Shown here: one piece after another, positions 49,604 through 58,276 of the stretch | Layout of the letters: every line of letters starts with the position of its first letter | Position numbering within the stretch: position 1 is the first letter of the stretch | Origin: Eubacterium sp. | Lineage (GTDB): Bacteria > Bacillota > Clostridia > Lachnospirales > Lachnospiraceae | Length of the DNA stretch: 64,000 bases | Assembly: GCA_017539165.1 (NCBI GenBank) | Contig: JAFYHN010000027.1 | Coordinates: 1-64,000 of the forward strand | Direction: 5' to 3' | Position numbers and translations under genes: made by a program | Notes under the pieces: generated by a model | Database searches by the model: none | What the model saw: only the letters and a program-made list of their open reading frames with translations | What the model was told of the DNA's origin: nothing

Positions 49604-50134
49604 ATTTCTGTATCTCCTTTTTTGAATTGTGTTTCTGTAAGTAAAAATCTGTTACGTATATTTCTGTAGTGCAGGATTCCAAAGGGAAGTTTCCCTTTGG
49701 CGGGATGCAAGGGCAGCGCCCTTAGACTGCCTGGCGAAGACAGCCAAAATTATCCGGTGGATGATTTTAGTCGTTTTTGTCAAGTGGTCGGCTCCGGTGT
49801 GCAGAGGGTGAAACCCTTGCTGGGGGATCCAAGGGGGCAAAGCCCCACTGGCAAGTTTAGTGAAATCGGGAAAGCCTAACGGCTTTTTCGATGAAGCGGT
49901 GCGTTGTGGCTTGCCACAATGCGAAACTTGCCTAACTACCCGAAGCCGATTTAGGAGCTTAGGCGGTCGGCGCAGGGGAGTTAGTGGTTTTGCGATTTGC
50001 CCGTGAGGAAGATGCCTGATGACGGAGGGGAGAGCTAAAATATCGGTTTCGAAGGAAATGATATTTTGCTCGATAATACGTCAAATGAAGATGCAGCATA
50101 ACAGTCCGGTGAACTGTTTGCTGCATCGAAGTGT
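49604..50134. other. Hairpin-rich oriT-like region
   Basis: This 531-bp GC-rich gap lies between mobC and the polymerase gene. It holds six inverted repeats: 49679-49700 (CCAAAGGGAA stem, two-base loop), 49709-49723 (AAGGGC), 49805-49817 (AGGGT), 49834-49846 (GGGGC), 49871-49886 (AAAGCC) and 49901-49922 (ten-base stem with one G-T pair around TTGTGGC). The composition differs sharply from the AT-rich genes around it. Position next to mobC/relaxase makes this the best candidate for oriT and perhaps also a single-strand origin used by the polymerase. The nick site was not identified. Confidence 0.6.
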
Positions 50135-53100
50135 TCAGGCATCTTTCGGTTCGGGAAGAAATAAAACCGATGCTGGTTGCACCGGTTTTGTTTCTGGTAA
50201 ATCGCCACGGCTGTCTTTTAAGCCGTGTATATCTGCAGAGGATAAACTTGATGATATGGAATTGATCTTTTGTAATGTTTCTTCGACAATTTCCCTTGGC
50301 AGCATATTATCCTGCCTTTTTGATCGGGAACAATTCTTCCAGTCGTTAATGGTTATGGTTGATATTCCCCAGCTGTTTACAACCTTGATGATTTCAGACT
50401 GCTTAAGACCATCAAGAACAGGAATCTGATATAAGCCTGAACGATATCCCATAAGTATGGAAAGCAGGATTTTTCGTGGCAGATCTTTTCCTATGTATCC
50501 TTTGGTTTGTACTGTAGATTTAATCTTTACACGTTCTAGATCGGCAGTAACTTTTACACAATCTTCATTCTGCATTGTATTTCGATAATTAAGGAATTCC
50601 TCAATATCATTGAATGGACGAGTATCATATTCAGCGATTACAGTATCAACTACATACTGACCATCTGCACTCTCATAATGAACAGGTGTATCAACTGCTG
50701 TATCAACTAAAGGACAGCGTTTATAATCAAAATTCATGGATAACTGCCTGATGGTTTCAGTCACATGGAAATCATGTTTTCGTTCAACTATTTCAGAAAA
50801 TTCCGTCCATACCTTAGTGTGGCATTTTAGTCTTCCTTCACGAGACAGTACAGCGATTATATAGGCATCTCTGTCTGCCCGGCTGTCCTTTATTTCTCCG
50901 GTTGTATATGAGTTATGGGCAAGTACACCTTTATCATTTACAGCTACATTTCCACGTGTAGTAATATTGAGAAATGTGTCATTAAAATGCTTTGGTTCCC
51001 ACACCTGATTTGCTTCACATTTATCACGAGTCTGATTTAGTATATAGCGACCATCCTGAAAAATTTGTGCAAAGCCATAAGCATCCAGGCCTCTTACTAC
51101 ATCTGTCGGAGCATCTGTAATGAATCCATCTGTAGTGACGGAGTATACATGGTATCCCATATCATGAAGCTGATTGATACAGGCTATTAGCATGCATCTG
51201 ACAAGTGCTGTGGTATATGTTGCATGATATGGACTTGTGACGGTGGATGGTTCAGCATCGACACGCCCCATTGTTTTGGCATTATATCTTGTTTTAGGAC
51301 TTACATTTTGTGCTGTCTTTCCGTAGCAGCTGTTTACCATTGTCTTAAGACTTTTCTCGACAAGTGGATTATCTTTATATTCGATTTTAGCTCTCATTCT
51401 GTCCTGCACGAGATTCGTGACAGCATAAGCAAGACATTGAGAAGGCTTTCCGTCTTTTTCAAGCATCATGCAGGTAAATCCACGGAATACTTTAATCCTG
51501 GCACCAAGCTTTAATGCTAGGTACATATCAGGACCAGCCATATATACATTCCTTCCGTGTTTGGGATATATCTTCATACCGCCTTTGACAGGAACAGGGA
51601 TGTTAGGGCAGTAACATTCATCCGGAAAATCAAAATCACCCACTGCCACAGCTGGAATAAGCGGGTTCATCAGATCCTGCCATGTAAGCTCATAATTACG
51701 AGGAAAATCTCGCACATTCTGATTCCAGTCGATGTCAATGATATTTGCCATTGCGGTAGGATAGGCATTCTGTAGATCAAAGTCAGTGGTTTTTTCAGTT
51801 ATCCATCCAATATAAAAGGAAGCATTAAACCCTCCGGTATATGCTTCCTCAAAATATTCCGATACCAGTTTTGCATCCGGATTATCCCTGATCGGAACAT
51901 ATCTGGTTGCTTTTAAGAATTTCATACATTCATCTTTCGATGGTATTACACCTTCATCTAACATTTCCAAACCTCTGTATATTCTGTCGTAGTCAGATTT
52001 TTTCGTTACTCCAAAATACTTTTTTATGCTGCCATACATAGATGATGCTGCAGCGCTGGAAAGTGTCATGGGAACCTGGCGGTTACATCTGAACAGTTCT
52101 GAACAGAAGGAAACCACGATATCCGCATCATTCATGGCATATTTGTAATATTCCACCGGATTACTGACTGCAAATGCAGCCATATGTTCGATAACTCTGT
52201 TTGGAAGTTCTATTTTAGGCCGGTTTATTACCTTGCCTAATGCTTTAAGAGATTTGTTATCAGCAGGAGTGAGCCCCAGAGTATCTCTTATACAGAGGTT
52301 AACAAGCCAGTAATAGTTATAGTGCGAATCGTTTTCTGCTTTAAGATGAATATTTTCAGTAGTCATCCATCCACCTTGTATTTCTCCCAGCTTTCTAAGA
52401 AGGTCGATATCGTATTTTGATCTGCGAAAGACGGAGATATCGGCTTTACCTGTATGGCAGATAAGAGTAATGGGGATAACAAAGTCCTTCAAAGCGGTAA
52501 AATCTACAACCTTGAAGGACTCATTATTCTTCCATTTTTTATTTTTGTATATTAAATCTTCCTTTCGGACGAGAGGGAAGTTTGGAAAGTGGAACTTCTT
52601 TAAATCATCAAGTATATCAGCTATACAGTACTTAAGAGGTATCATTCCACCTTCGGCAGTTACTTCCTGAAATCTCGGTGTTACAAGGAAGAAGTATCTG
52701 ATAAGTGTTTCTCCTATTGCGATAGTCAGCTGCAGGGATAATACACGGCGATTCTTTCCGGATCCATCTCGGTAATCCTGGAATTCTGTATCAAAACCGA
52801 TATTAAGGCACATGCTGTCAGACTGTATAACCTTAAATGACGGAATCACATTTGCAATACTTTTCGCCTTCTGAATATCCAGTGGTGCAAGAAAAGGCTT
52901 CCGGTAGGAAGTGGTGTCGGTGTCATTTACAGTTATTGCACCGCATAAGGGTGAAATGACACCACTGCCTTCAGTCCTTGTATTTACTGTGTTTGATGTA
53001 TTTCCTGTCTGACGGAACTTTGCATCTTCCGTCAGATTTCCTGGCACTACTATTTCCTTTAGTAGTGCATATTCATCCCTGCCTTTCAGATACTGACATC

Positions 53101-53230
53101 CATATTTCAGAAGCTTTTGGACGATTTCATGATGATGATCATAAGTCCATATTACATCTGACAAGGGTTCTGTATTATAGGCAGGAGGAATATAAGTATT
53201 TAGTTTTAATGCTGTTGTTCCATTTATCAT
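50135..53230 (-). CDS. Family B DNA polymerase (protein-primed/pipolin-like group)
   Basis: A 1031-residue DNA polymerase. The exonuclease motif I is FDTEF (D147, E149). Polymerase motif A is DFDLQNAYPTA (D483), motif B is KTMVNSCYG (K629, N633, Y636, G637) and motif C is VTTDGF (D701), where the usual YxDTDS has Thr for the first Asp and Gly for Ser. The motif spacing (about 145 residues between A and B) leaves room for TPR insertions as in phi29-type or pipolin polymerases. It would copy the element's DNA, perhaps the transferred strand. GGAGAG lies before the start. It is longer than phi29 polymerase (575) and E. coli pipolin polymerase, with an extra N-terminal and C-terminal part. Proofreading and polymerase centres look complete. 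Confidence 0.88.
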   Translation of the reverse strand: MINGTTALKLNTYIPPAYNTEPLSDVIWTYDHHHEIVQKLLKYGCQYLKGRDEYALLKEIVVPGNLTEDAKFRQTGNTSNTVNTRTEGSGVISPLCGAITVNDTDTTSYRKPFLAPLDIQKAKSIANVIPSFKVIQSDSMCLNIGFDTEFQDYRDGSGKNRRVLSLQLTIAIGETLIRYFFLVTPRFQEVTAEGGMIPLKYCIADILDDLKKFHFPNFPLVRKEDLIYKNKKWKNNESFKVVDFTALKDFVIPITLICHTGKADISVFRRSKYDIDLLRKLGEIQGGWMTTENIHLKAENDSHYNYYWLVNLCIRDTLGLTPADNKSLKALGKVINRPKIELPNRVIEHMAAFAVSNPVEYYKYAMNDADIVVSFCSELFRCNRQVPMTLSSAAASSMYGSIKKYFGVTKKSDYDRIYRGLEMLDEGVIPSKDECMKFLKATRYVPIRDNPDAKLVSEYFEEAYTGGFNASFYIGWITEKTTDFDLQNAYPTAMANIIDIDWNQNVRDFPRNYELTWQDLMNPLIPAVAVGDFDFPDECYCPNIPVPVKGGMKIYPKHGRNVYMAGPDMYLALKLGARIKVFRGFTCMMLEKDGKPSQCLAYAVTNLVQDRMRAKIEYKDNPLVEKSLKTMVNSCYGKTAQNVSPKTRYNAKTMGRVDAEPSTVTSPYHATYTTALVRCMLIACINQLHDMGYHVYSVTTDGFITDAPTDVVRGLDAYGFAQIFQDGRYILNQTRDKCEANQVWEPKHFNDTFLNITTRGNVAVNDKGVLAHNSYTTGEIKDSRADRDAYIIAVLSREGRLKCHTKVWTEFSEIVERKHDFHVTETIRQLSMNFDYKRCPLVDTAVDTPVHYESADGQYVVDTVIAEYDTRPFNDIEEFLNYRNTMQNEDCVKVTADLERVKIKSTVQTKGYIGKDLPRKILLSILMGYRSGLYQIPVLDGLKQSEIIKVVNSWGISTITINDWKNCSRSKRQDNMLPREIVEETLQKINSISSSLSSADIHGLKDSRGDLPETKPVQPASVLFLPEPKDA

Positions 53231-53279
53231 AAATATCTCTCCATATGAATAAACAACAAGATCTACAGAGAGACAATAT

Positions 53280-53301
53280 TTCTAACTTTTGTTCTAACCG
53301 G
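53280..53301. promoter_or_regulatory. Candidate integrase arm-binding sites, right end
   Basis: TTCTAACTTTT (53280-53290), identical to the pair at the left end and in the same orientation, followed by TTCTAACCGG from 53292. The rest of 53231-53425 is AT-rich with no gene. Confidence 0.45.
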
Positions 53302-53425
53302 AATGTCTTATTTTTCTTTTTATTTCATGTTATCCTGTGTTATCATAGGATATTAAAGGGAGAGAAATGTAGTAAATAAGCCAAAATGTAATAAAACGGG
53401 ATAAAATAAGAAATTCAAAATAATA

Positions 53426-53468
53426 TTCGGGACGCAGAGGTCGCAGGTTCAAATCCTGTCGCACCGAC
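53426..53468 (+). repeat. Attachment site copy 2 (att, tRNA-Pro 3' half)
   Basis: Direct repeat of 40822-40864 with 41 of 43 identical positions (GCC to GCA, TTCGAA to TTCAAA). It is the displaced 3' half of the host tRNA-Pro and marks the right boundary of the element. Confidence 0.9.
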
Positions 53469-53470
53469 AC

Positions 53471-53511
53471 AAAATGAAATGGATGTCCAACGGACATCCA
53501 TTTCATTTTTG
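53471..53511. terminator. Strong bidirectional terminator behind the right att site
   Basis: A perfect 18-bp stem (53471-53488 with 53492-53509) and AAC loop with A-run before and T-run after. It is probably the original terminator of the tRNA-Pro gene, now cut off from it by the element. Confidence 0.9.
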
Positions 53512-53765
53512 CGTCGATTTAAAAAGTTAAATCCTGCGACTTCTGCTTGAGTGAAAGCAGTTGTTCGGGCGCGGAGGGACGACGCGTAAAGAAAACAGTC
53601 CGGTGGACTGTTTTTAGCGGAGTCCACGAAGGGCTATGCCCGAGGGCGGACCGTGGTTCAGATACAAATTATCATTTCCCAATGAAAACGAAAAGTGTTA
53701 TACTTTTTAATTGTTGGAGTATGTTGTTAACCACTTCAGTTATAAGTGTTAGGAGGTTTTTATTT
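53512..53765 (+). promoter_or_regulatory. Leader of the nitroreductase gene with hairpins and extended -10 promoter
   Basis: The region holds a perfect ten-base stem AAAACAGTCC/GGACTGTTTT (53592-53614) followed by T, and a GGGC/GCCC hairpin (53631-53641), in a GC-rich patch like those at the left end of the window. An extended -10 promoter TGTTATACT lies at 53696-53704, and AGGAGG at about 53751 precedes the start at 53766. No gene was seen before the promoter. Confidence 0.5.
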
Positions 53766-54278
53766 ATGGAGTTTAACGATGTAATTAAGAACAGATATTC
53801 TTGCAAGAAATATAGTGACAAGAAGGTTGAGGAAGATAAACTGAAAGCAATTCTGGAAGCGGGACGTCTGGCTCCTACAGCAAAAAATCTTCAGGAACAG
53901 CATATTTATGTTGTTCAGTCAGAGGAAGCTTTAGCAAAGATTGATGCGGCAACACCATGTCGTTATGGAGCTCCGATAGTACTTGTTGTCGCTTTTGATA
54001 AGAATAATGTATTTACATATCCGGGAGAAAAAAGAGATTCCGGTATAGAGGATGCAACTATTGTTGCTACACAGATGATGCTGGCGGCGTATAATGAAGG
54101 TGTTGATAGCTGCTGGCTTAACTTTTTTGATCCGGAAAAACTTGCTACAGGACTTGGTTTACCTGATAACGAAGAAATCCTTATGGTTCTCGATCTTGGT
54201 TATGCTGCTGAGGGTGCAGGTCCTCTTGATAATCATTTTAATAGAAAAGAGTTAAGTGAAACGGTTAGTTATCTATAG
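53766..54278 (+). CDS. Nitroreductase family protein
   Basis: A 170-residue flavoprotein of the nitroreductase family. The FMN-binding start IKNRYSCKKYSDKKVEEDKL and APTAKNLQEQH are typical, as is the GVDSCWLNFFDPEKL segment. It should be a homodimer reducing nitro or quinone groups with NAD(P)H. The start at 53766 has AGGAGG at the right distance; a much longer open frame exists upstream but crosses the promoter and hairpins. It is the first host gene behind the integrated element. Confidence 0.9.
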   Translation: MEFNDVIKNRYSCKKYSDKKVEEDKLKAILEAGRLAPTAKNLQEQHIYVVQSEEALAKIDAATPCRYGAPIVLVVAFDKNNVFTYPGEKRDSGIEDATIVATQMMLAAYNEGVDSCWLNFFDPEKLATGLGLPDNEEILMVLDLGYAAEGAGPLDNHFNRKELSETVSYL

Positions 54279-54329
54279 AATTAATTCTTTGACAGAGAAA
54301 AAAGTAATACGTTACATAGGAAAGGTTAT

Positions 54330-55007
54330 ATGAGTAGAAAGAAGATTTGCCTGAGGCATATAGCAGAAGTTTATCTGTATGAATACTTCTGCTTAAATGG
54401 AGATGAATACGAAATATCTGATGAAGATACACTGACACCACATAAAATCAAGGCTAAAGAGCTAATGTTTGCTGGAGAATATGAAAAGGCTCGTCAGGAA
54501 TTGCTTAGTGTACGGTTTGATAATCCGGTAGATATAGAAGCTATCTTAGCTCTTATATTATGTTGTAAACAGCTGGGTGATATAGAAGAAGAGTATTCAT
54601 ATACTACTGAATCTTACAATTATTGTTGTACCAGAGCTGAACTTGCTGCATATTACAGAAATCTGGGGTGGTATTATCTTGAGAAATATCTTCCTGAGGT
54701 AGCTGTTGCATGTTATAAGTACAGTAAATACTTCGAAGAATCACAGCAGGCTGATGCTGAGTTGGAGTTTCTGGGGAAAGCCATAGGCAAAGAAAGTACG
54801 GAAATGAATCTTGAGCAGATACATAAGATTCTATTGGAAAATAATATTCCAACTGAAGCTAATCCTATCACGCTTGCTTTACTATATAAGGCTGCTGAGG
54901 AAGCCATTCAGACCGGTAACGAACAACAGGCACTGGATTGTTACGGAATGGTTTATGACCTGACTGATGATGAAGAGGTTGGAAGGATCATCAACAGCAT
55001 GGTGTGA
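54330..55007 (+). CDS. TPR-like helical repeat protein
   Basis: A 225-residue protein of stacked helical pairs resembling tetratricopeptide repeats (KAKELMFAGEYEKARQELLS, then LGWYYLEKYLPEVAVACYKY and ALLYKAAEEAIQTGNEQQAL). No catalytic motif, signal or membrane segment. It is likely a protein-interaction module in the cytosol. It is followed without a gap by a GNAT gene. Function unknown. Confidence 0.65.
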   Translation: MSRKKICLRHIAEVYLYEYFCLNGDEYEISDEDTLTPHKIKAKELMFAGEYEKARQELLSVRFDNPVDIEAILALILCCKQLGDIEEEYSYTTESYNYCCTRAELAAYYRNLGWYYLEKYLPEVAVACYKYSKYFEESQQADAELEFLGKAIGKESTEMNLEQIHKILLENNIPTEANPITLALLYKAAEEAIQTGNEQQALDCYGMVYDLTDDEEVGRIINSMV

Positions 55008-55039
55008 TAAATGCTTATAGTGGAGAGGCTGGAACAGAT

Positions 55040-55447
55040 ATGGAAATAACAAATACGATCACTCCTGAGGAATACTTGGAGTTTAGAAGATCAGTTGGAT
55101 GGGATGTGTTCCCAATAGAGCAAGCAGAAGCCGGATTAAATAATTCATATCCGATATGTATAAGAGATAATGGAAAGCCGGTTGGTATGAGCAGAATAAT
55201 CTGGGATCATGGTTATGCAGTACTCATAGTAGATGTTATAGTCGTGCCGGAATATCAAGGAAGAGGACTGGGACGCATGGTTATGGAGACGACCATGGAA
55301 TATATTAAAGCCCAACTTAAACCTGGATATAAAATAATGATCAGCCTTATGGCCGCAACGGGTAAAGCTGAATTCTATAAGAAATTTGGATTTTTAGAAA
55401 GACCTAATGAGATGGTTGGACCGGGAATGTATCAATGGTTGGGATAA
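55040..55447 (+). CDS. GNAT family N-acetyltransferase
   Basis: A 135-residue GNAT protein with motif A VIVVPEYQGRGLGRMVME (acetyl-CoA loop QGRGLG) and a C-terminal FYKKFGFLERP. The ATG at 55040 matches the family's usual beginning; an overlapping GTG at 55004 would add 12 residues and couple it to the TPR gene. Both lack a strong ribosome binding site. Substrate unknown. Confidence 0.8.
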   Translation: MEITNTITPEEYLEFRRSVGWDVFPIEQAEAGLNNSYPICIRDNGKPVGMSRIIWDHGYAVLIVDVIVVPEYQGRGLGRMVMETTMEYIKAQLKPGYKIMISLMAATGKAEFYKKFGFLERPNEMVGPGMYQWLG

Positions 55448-55533
55448 TAATGTTAATCCCGTTGTGTTGTTTTTGAGATTGACTTGTATAAAAAAAATAG
55501 TACATCATATTAACATTCAGGAGGAAACTTTAA

Positions 55534-56238
55534 ATGGAAGAGTCAATGAAGGATTATGAAAAAATGCTTGAAGAATCATATAGCTTAATGGGTGATGGAG
55601 TACATGATACTGATACACTGTTGGCATGGAGAAAAGCTGAAGAACTGCAGGAGTCCCAGGAGAATATAACAGTTACGATCAGTGAAGTGGTAAAAGGTGG
55701 TGTAGTAGCTGATTTCGAAGGAATAAGAGCATTCATACCTATCTCGAAACTGTCTCTTGAAAGAATTGATGATTGTAATCAATTCCTGTGGAAGGAAATG
55801 GAAGTCAGAGTTTTCGAGGCAAATATGGATGAAGATAAACTAATCTTATCTGCAAAAGAAATACTGAAAGAAAAACAGGAAATCAGTAGAAAGAAAAAAT
55901 TATCAGATGTCCAGGTTGGACAGGTATTGCATGGAGTGGTTGCAACAATAAAGGATTATGGAGCATTTGTTGATCTGGGGGATGGTTTATCAGGACTCGT
56001 ACATATATCTCAGATATCACATAAAAGGATCAAGCATCCAGGTGTTGCCCTTAAAGAAGGTCAGGAAGTCGATGTTAAGGTTATAGATATTAAAGATGGT
56101 AAGATCTCATTATCTATAAAAGCTCTTCTGGACGATGATGAAGATCAGTTTGCAGATGGAGAAGAGGTTACTATTCCTGAATCAGAGGAGATCGGGACAT
56201 CATTAGGGGACCTGCTAAAAGGGTTTAAATTTGATTGA
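55534..56238 (+). CDS. Two-domain S1 RNA-binding protein
   Basis: A 234-residue protein with two S1 (OB-fold) domains, at about residues 45-110 (TVTISEVVKGGVVADFEGIR) and 125-200 (VLHGVVATIKDYGAFVDLGD, GLVHISQISHKRI), and an acidic tail. It resembles a short ribosomal-protein-S1-like factor and should bind single-stranded RNA, affecting translation or mRNA stability. AGGAGG lies before the start. It stands alone with 86 bp before it. Confidence 0.85.
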   Translation: MEESMKDYEKMLEESYSLMGDGVHDTDTLLAWRKAEELQESQENITVTISEVVKGGVVADFEGIRAFIPISKLSLERIDDCNQFLWKEMEVRVFEANMDEDKLILSAKEILKEKQEISRKKKLSDVQVGQVLHGVVATIKDYGAFVDLGDGLSGLVHISQISHKRIKHPGVALKEGQEVDVKVIDIKDGKISLSIKALLDDDEDQFADGEEVTIPESEEIGTSLGDLLKGFKFD

Positions 56239-56261
56239 GTAAGTCGTAAGGATATATAAAA

Positions 56262-56627
56262 ATGAGCTTTATTTTTGTAGCGCTTGGTGGTGCATTGGGT
56301 GCGGTTTCAAGGTATGCAATAAGTTTGATACCTTTAAAAACACAGTTTCCGGTACTTACATTAATAACTAATATCCTTGGAGCGTTATTGATAGGTTTTA
56401 TTGTAGGAATAACGGATAAAAAGGGAGATGTATCACCTAATATAGTACTCTTTTGGAAAACGGGTGTTTGCGGAGGATTTACTACATTTTCAACGTTTTC
56501 TCTTGAGGCGTATAAGCTGTTTGAGAACAAAGCATATGTTCTTGGAGGCGTATATGTGGCTTTAAGTGTATGCTGTTGTATTTTGGGCATATATTTTGGA
56601 AAAAAACTGGCAATGGTAATAGGATAA
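56262..56627 (+). CDS. crcB: Fluoride channel CrcB/Fluc
   Basis: A 121-residue four-helix membrane protein of the Fluc family, which exports fluoride as a dual-topology dimer. Family segments are GGALGAVSRYAIS, NILGALLIGFI and the pore-lining CGGFTTFSTFSLE. Many organisms carry two tandem crcB genes; here only one is seen, so it would form a homodimer. No fluoride riboswitch fits in the 23-base gap upstream. The stop overlaps the next start (TAATGA). Confidence 0.9.
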   Translation: MSFIFVALGGALGAVSRYAISLIPLKTQFPVLTLITNILGALLIGFIVGITDKKGDVSPNIVLFWKTGVCGGFTTFSTFSLEAYKLFENKAYVLGGVYVALSVCCCILGIYFGKKLAMVIG

Positions 56628-57193
56628 TGAAAAGAAAATCAGTTCAACCTGTATATTCAATGTGTGTACAGCCTTCATTTATTATTGGTACGAATAATAA
56701 TGACGGTTCTTATAACTTTGCACCTATAACATGGGTTAGCGTTACACATGAAGAAGGTGATGGATACCTTTTGGTCATAAGCATGTTCGGCACGAAGAGA
56801 ACGAAGCAGAATGTTATAAGGACAGGTATGTTCAGTGCAAATCTTGTGAGCACAGAAATGTTGCCTCTTATGGATTATTTCGGATCAAAATCAGCCAAGA
56901 ATGGAAAAAAGAATGATGTTACGTATAGTGTGAGTCGAGGAGCTGTTTTAGATGTCCCTACACTAGATGAAAGCCCATGGGTATATGAGTGTGAGGTGGC
57001 AAAATCCGTTGAAACAGGAGATTCAACTACCTTTTTTTGTCATATTAGAAATATTCAGATAGATGAGAGACTCTCTCCAAATGATACATTCGACATTGAT
57101 CTGTCAGTATTGGATCCGGTTATTTATTCCGGAAAATATCATAGCCTTGGCAAAATGCTTGGAGAGATTGGAGATTTCTATAATAACAATTAA
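56627..57193 (+). CDS. Flavin reductase-like (FMN-binding) protein
   Basis: A 188-residue protein with a split-barrel flavin-binding fold of the flavin-reductase-like type (FAPITWVSVTHEEGDGYLLV, GMFSANLVSTEMLPLMDYFG, FFCHIRNIQIDE). It likely binds FMN and reduces flavin or a small molecule. The start overlaps the crcB stop, so it is translated from the same mRNA. A longer frame upstream lies within crcB and is not used. Confidence 0.85.
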   Translation: MKRKSVQPVYSMCVQPSFIIGTNNNDGSYNFAPITWVSVTHEEGDGYLLVISMFGTKRTKQNVIRTGMFSANLVSTEMLPLMDYFGSKSAKNGKKNDVTYSVSRGAVLDVPTLDESPWVYECEVAKSVETGDSTTFFCHIRNIQIDERLSPNDTFDIDLSVLDPVIYSGKYHSLGKMLGEIGDFYNNN

Positions 57194-57213
57194 AGGAGAA
57201 GTTGAAAGAAACT

Positions 57214-57717
57214 ATGGATAATAAATCATTATATGTTCTGGCAGGATATGACGACTTGACAGAAGAAAAATTGTCAGCAATACAGAATAAACTTTACGAA
57301 ATGGGATTCGAAGGATTTCAGACAAAGAATATCCCTATGCATTTTACACTGGGGTCTTATGATTGTGATCGCGAAGAAGAACTGACAAATCGATTGAATA
57401 GAATTGGTGAAACATGCAAGACATTTGAGGTTTCGTTCAATCATATTGATCTGTTCAGACTTCCGGAGAATGATGTCTTATTCATAAAACCGGAATTAAG
57501 CAGTGAAATGCTTTCGTTAAAAGATTCCTTTATGGATAGCAAAGATCAATTCGAGTGGTCACCTCACAGTACATTGCTGATTGATAAATCTGAGGTGATT
57601 CAAAAAGCAATGCCAATAGTGTTGGATGAGTTTTCTCCATTTGTTGGAAAAGTAAAAAAGCTTTATCTGTATGAATTTTGGCCGACAAGACATATTTTGA
57701 CGGTTGAGATCATGTAA
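57214..57717 (+). CDS. 2H phosphoesterase / 2'-5' RNA ligase-like protein
   Basis: A 167-residue protein with two H-x-T/S-x motifs (MHFTLGS near 43 and HSTLLID near 118) as in the 2H phosphoesterase superfamily, which hydrolyse cyclic phosphodiesters of RNA or nucleotides. The start is uncertain: AAAGGAGA lies 14 bases before the ATG at 57214 and two bases before an in-frame TTG at 57202. Small-molecule substrate unknown. Confidence 0.75.
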   Translation: MDNKSLYVLAGYDDLTEEKLSAIQNKLYEMGFEGFQTKNIPMHFTLGSYDCDREEELTNRLNRIGETCKTFEVSFNHIDLFRLPENDVLFIKPELSSEMLSLKDSFMDSKDQFEWSPHSTLLIDKSEVIQKAMPIVLDEFSPFVGKVKKLYLYEFWPTRHILTVEIM

Positions 57718-57733
57718 GAGGATATAGGAGAAT

Positions 57734-58276
57734 ATGATGAGAGCATTGGTTATCAATTGTAGTCCTGTCAAAACGGGCGCTACTGCAGAAATCGTTAGAA
57801 TTGTTTCAGCAGAGGTGGCTGATAGATATGAGGTTAAATCTGTATGTATCGATGATTATGATTTTTCTTTTTGCAAAGGATGCAGGAGTTGTCATGCAAC
57901 AGCAGAATGTGTTCAACATGATGATGTAGATTTCTTAATGAGTGAATTTGAACAGGCAGATGTTATTGTATCAGTATCACCGTCCTATTGGGCCGATGTT
58001 CCGGGCCAGTTTAAAGCTTTTATAGATCGATGCACACCTTGGTGCAATACGCATGAGCCGCACAAGACGATTCCGTCTGGAAAGAAGGGGTATGCTATTG
58101 CTCTTCGTACAGGTCCTAATGTCGCTGAGTGCAATAGAATTATAGGAACTATCGAACATTTTTATGGACATCTGGAAGTGGATTGCTGTGGTGGATTGGG
58201 ACTTACAACAATTGAATACAAAGGAGAAGTTGAAGCCAAAAAGCAGGAAATAATAGATTTTTGTAAAGCTATCTGA
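57734..58276 (+). CDS. NADPH-dependent FMN reductase / flavodoxin-like protein
   Basis: A 180-residue flavodoxin-fold protein. The FMN phosphate loop is NCSPVKTGATAEI, and FCKGCRSCHATAECVQHDD is the cysteine-rich segment known from the NAD(P)H-dependent oxidoreductase group of anaerobes. PSYWADVPGQFKAFIDR completes the flavin site. It reduces quinones or small electrophiles. AGGAG precedes the start. It is part of a close-packed run of small enzyme genes. Confidence 0.88.
   Translation: MMRALVINCSPVKTGATAEIVRIVSAEVADRYEVKSVCIDDYDFSFCKGCRSCHATAECVQHDDVDFLMSEFEQADVIVSVSPSYWADVPGQFKAFIDRCTPWCNTHEPHKTIPSGKKGYAIALRTGPNVAECNRIIGTIEHFYGHLEVDCCGGLGLTTIEYKGEVEAKKQEIIDFCKAI

Larger units (their letters stand above)
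40822..53468. mobile_element. 12.6-kb integrative mobilizable element in tRNA-Pro, carrying a family B DNA polymerase
   Basis: The element is bounded by 43-bp direct repeats of the tRNA-Pro 3' half. It contains tyrosine integrase, excisionase, regulators, mobilization genes (mobC, relaxase), an oriT-like hairpin region and a family B DNA polymerase, plus cargo (YhcG-type nuclease-fold protein, K+ channel, zinc-ribbon proteins). No type IV secretion genes are present, so it would be moved by a helper. Integration in a tRNA, a tyrosine recombinase and a PolB gene are the hallmarks of pipolins; the relaxase/oriT module is an addition. All core genes appear intact. Confidence 0.85.

Noticed and set aside
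50019..50429. Plus-strand gene over the oriT-like region and polymerase end
   Set aside because: It runs antisense to the conserved polymerase frame, has no ribosome binding site and no recognisable domain.
53547..53765. Long N-terminal extension of the nitroreductase
   Set aside because: It crosses two hairpins and an extended -10 promoter; the AGGAGG and family N-terminus fix the start at 53766.
56239..56261. Fluoride riboswitch before crcB
   Set aside because: Only 23 bases separate it from the preceding gene and no matching fold is possible; none seen inside the upstream gene end either.
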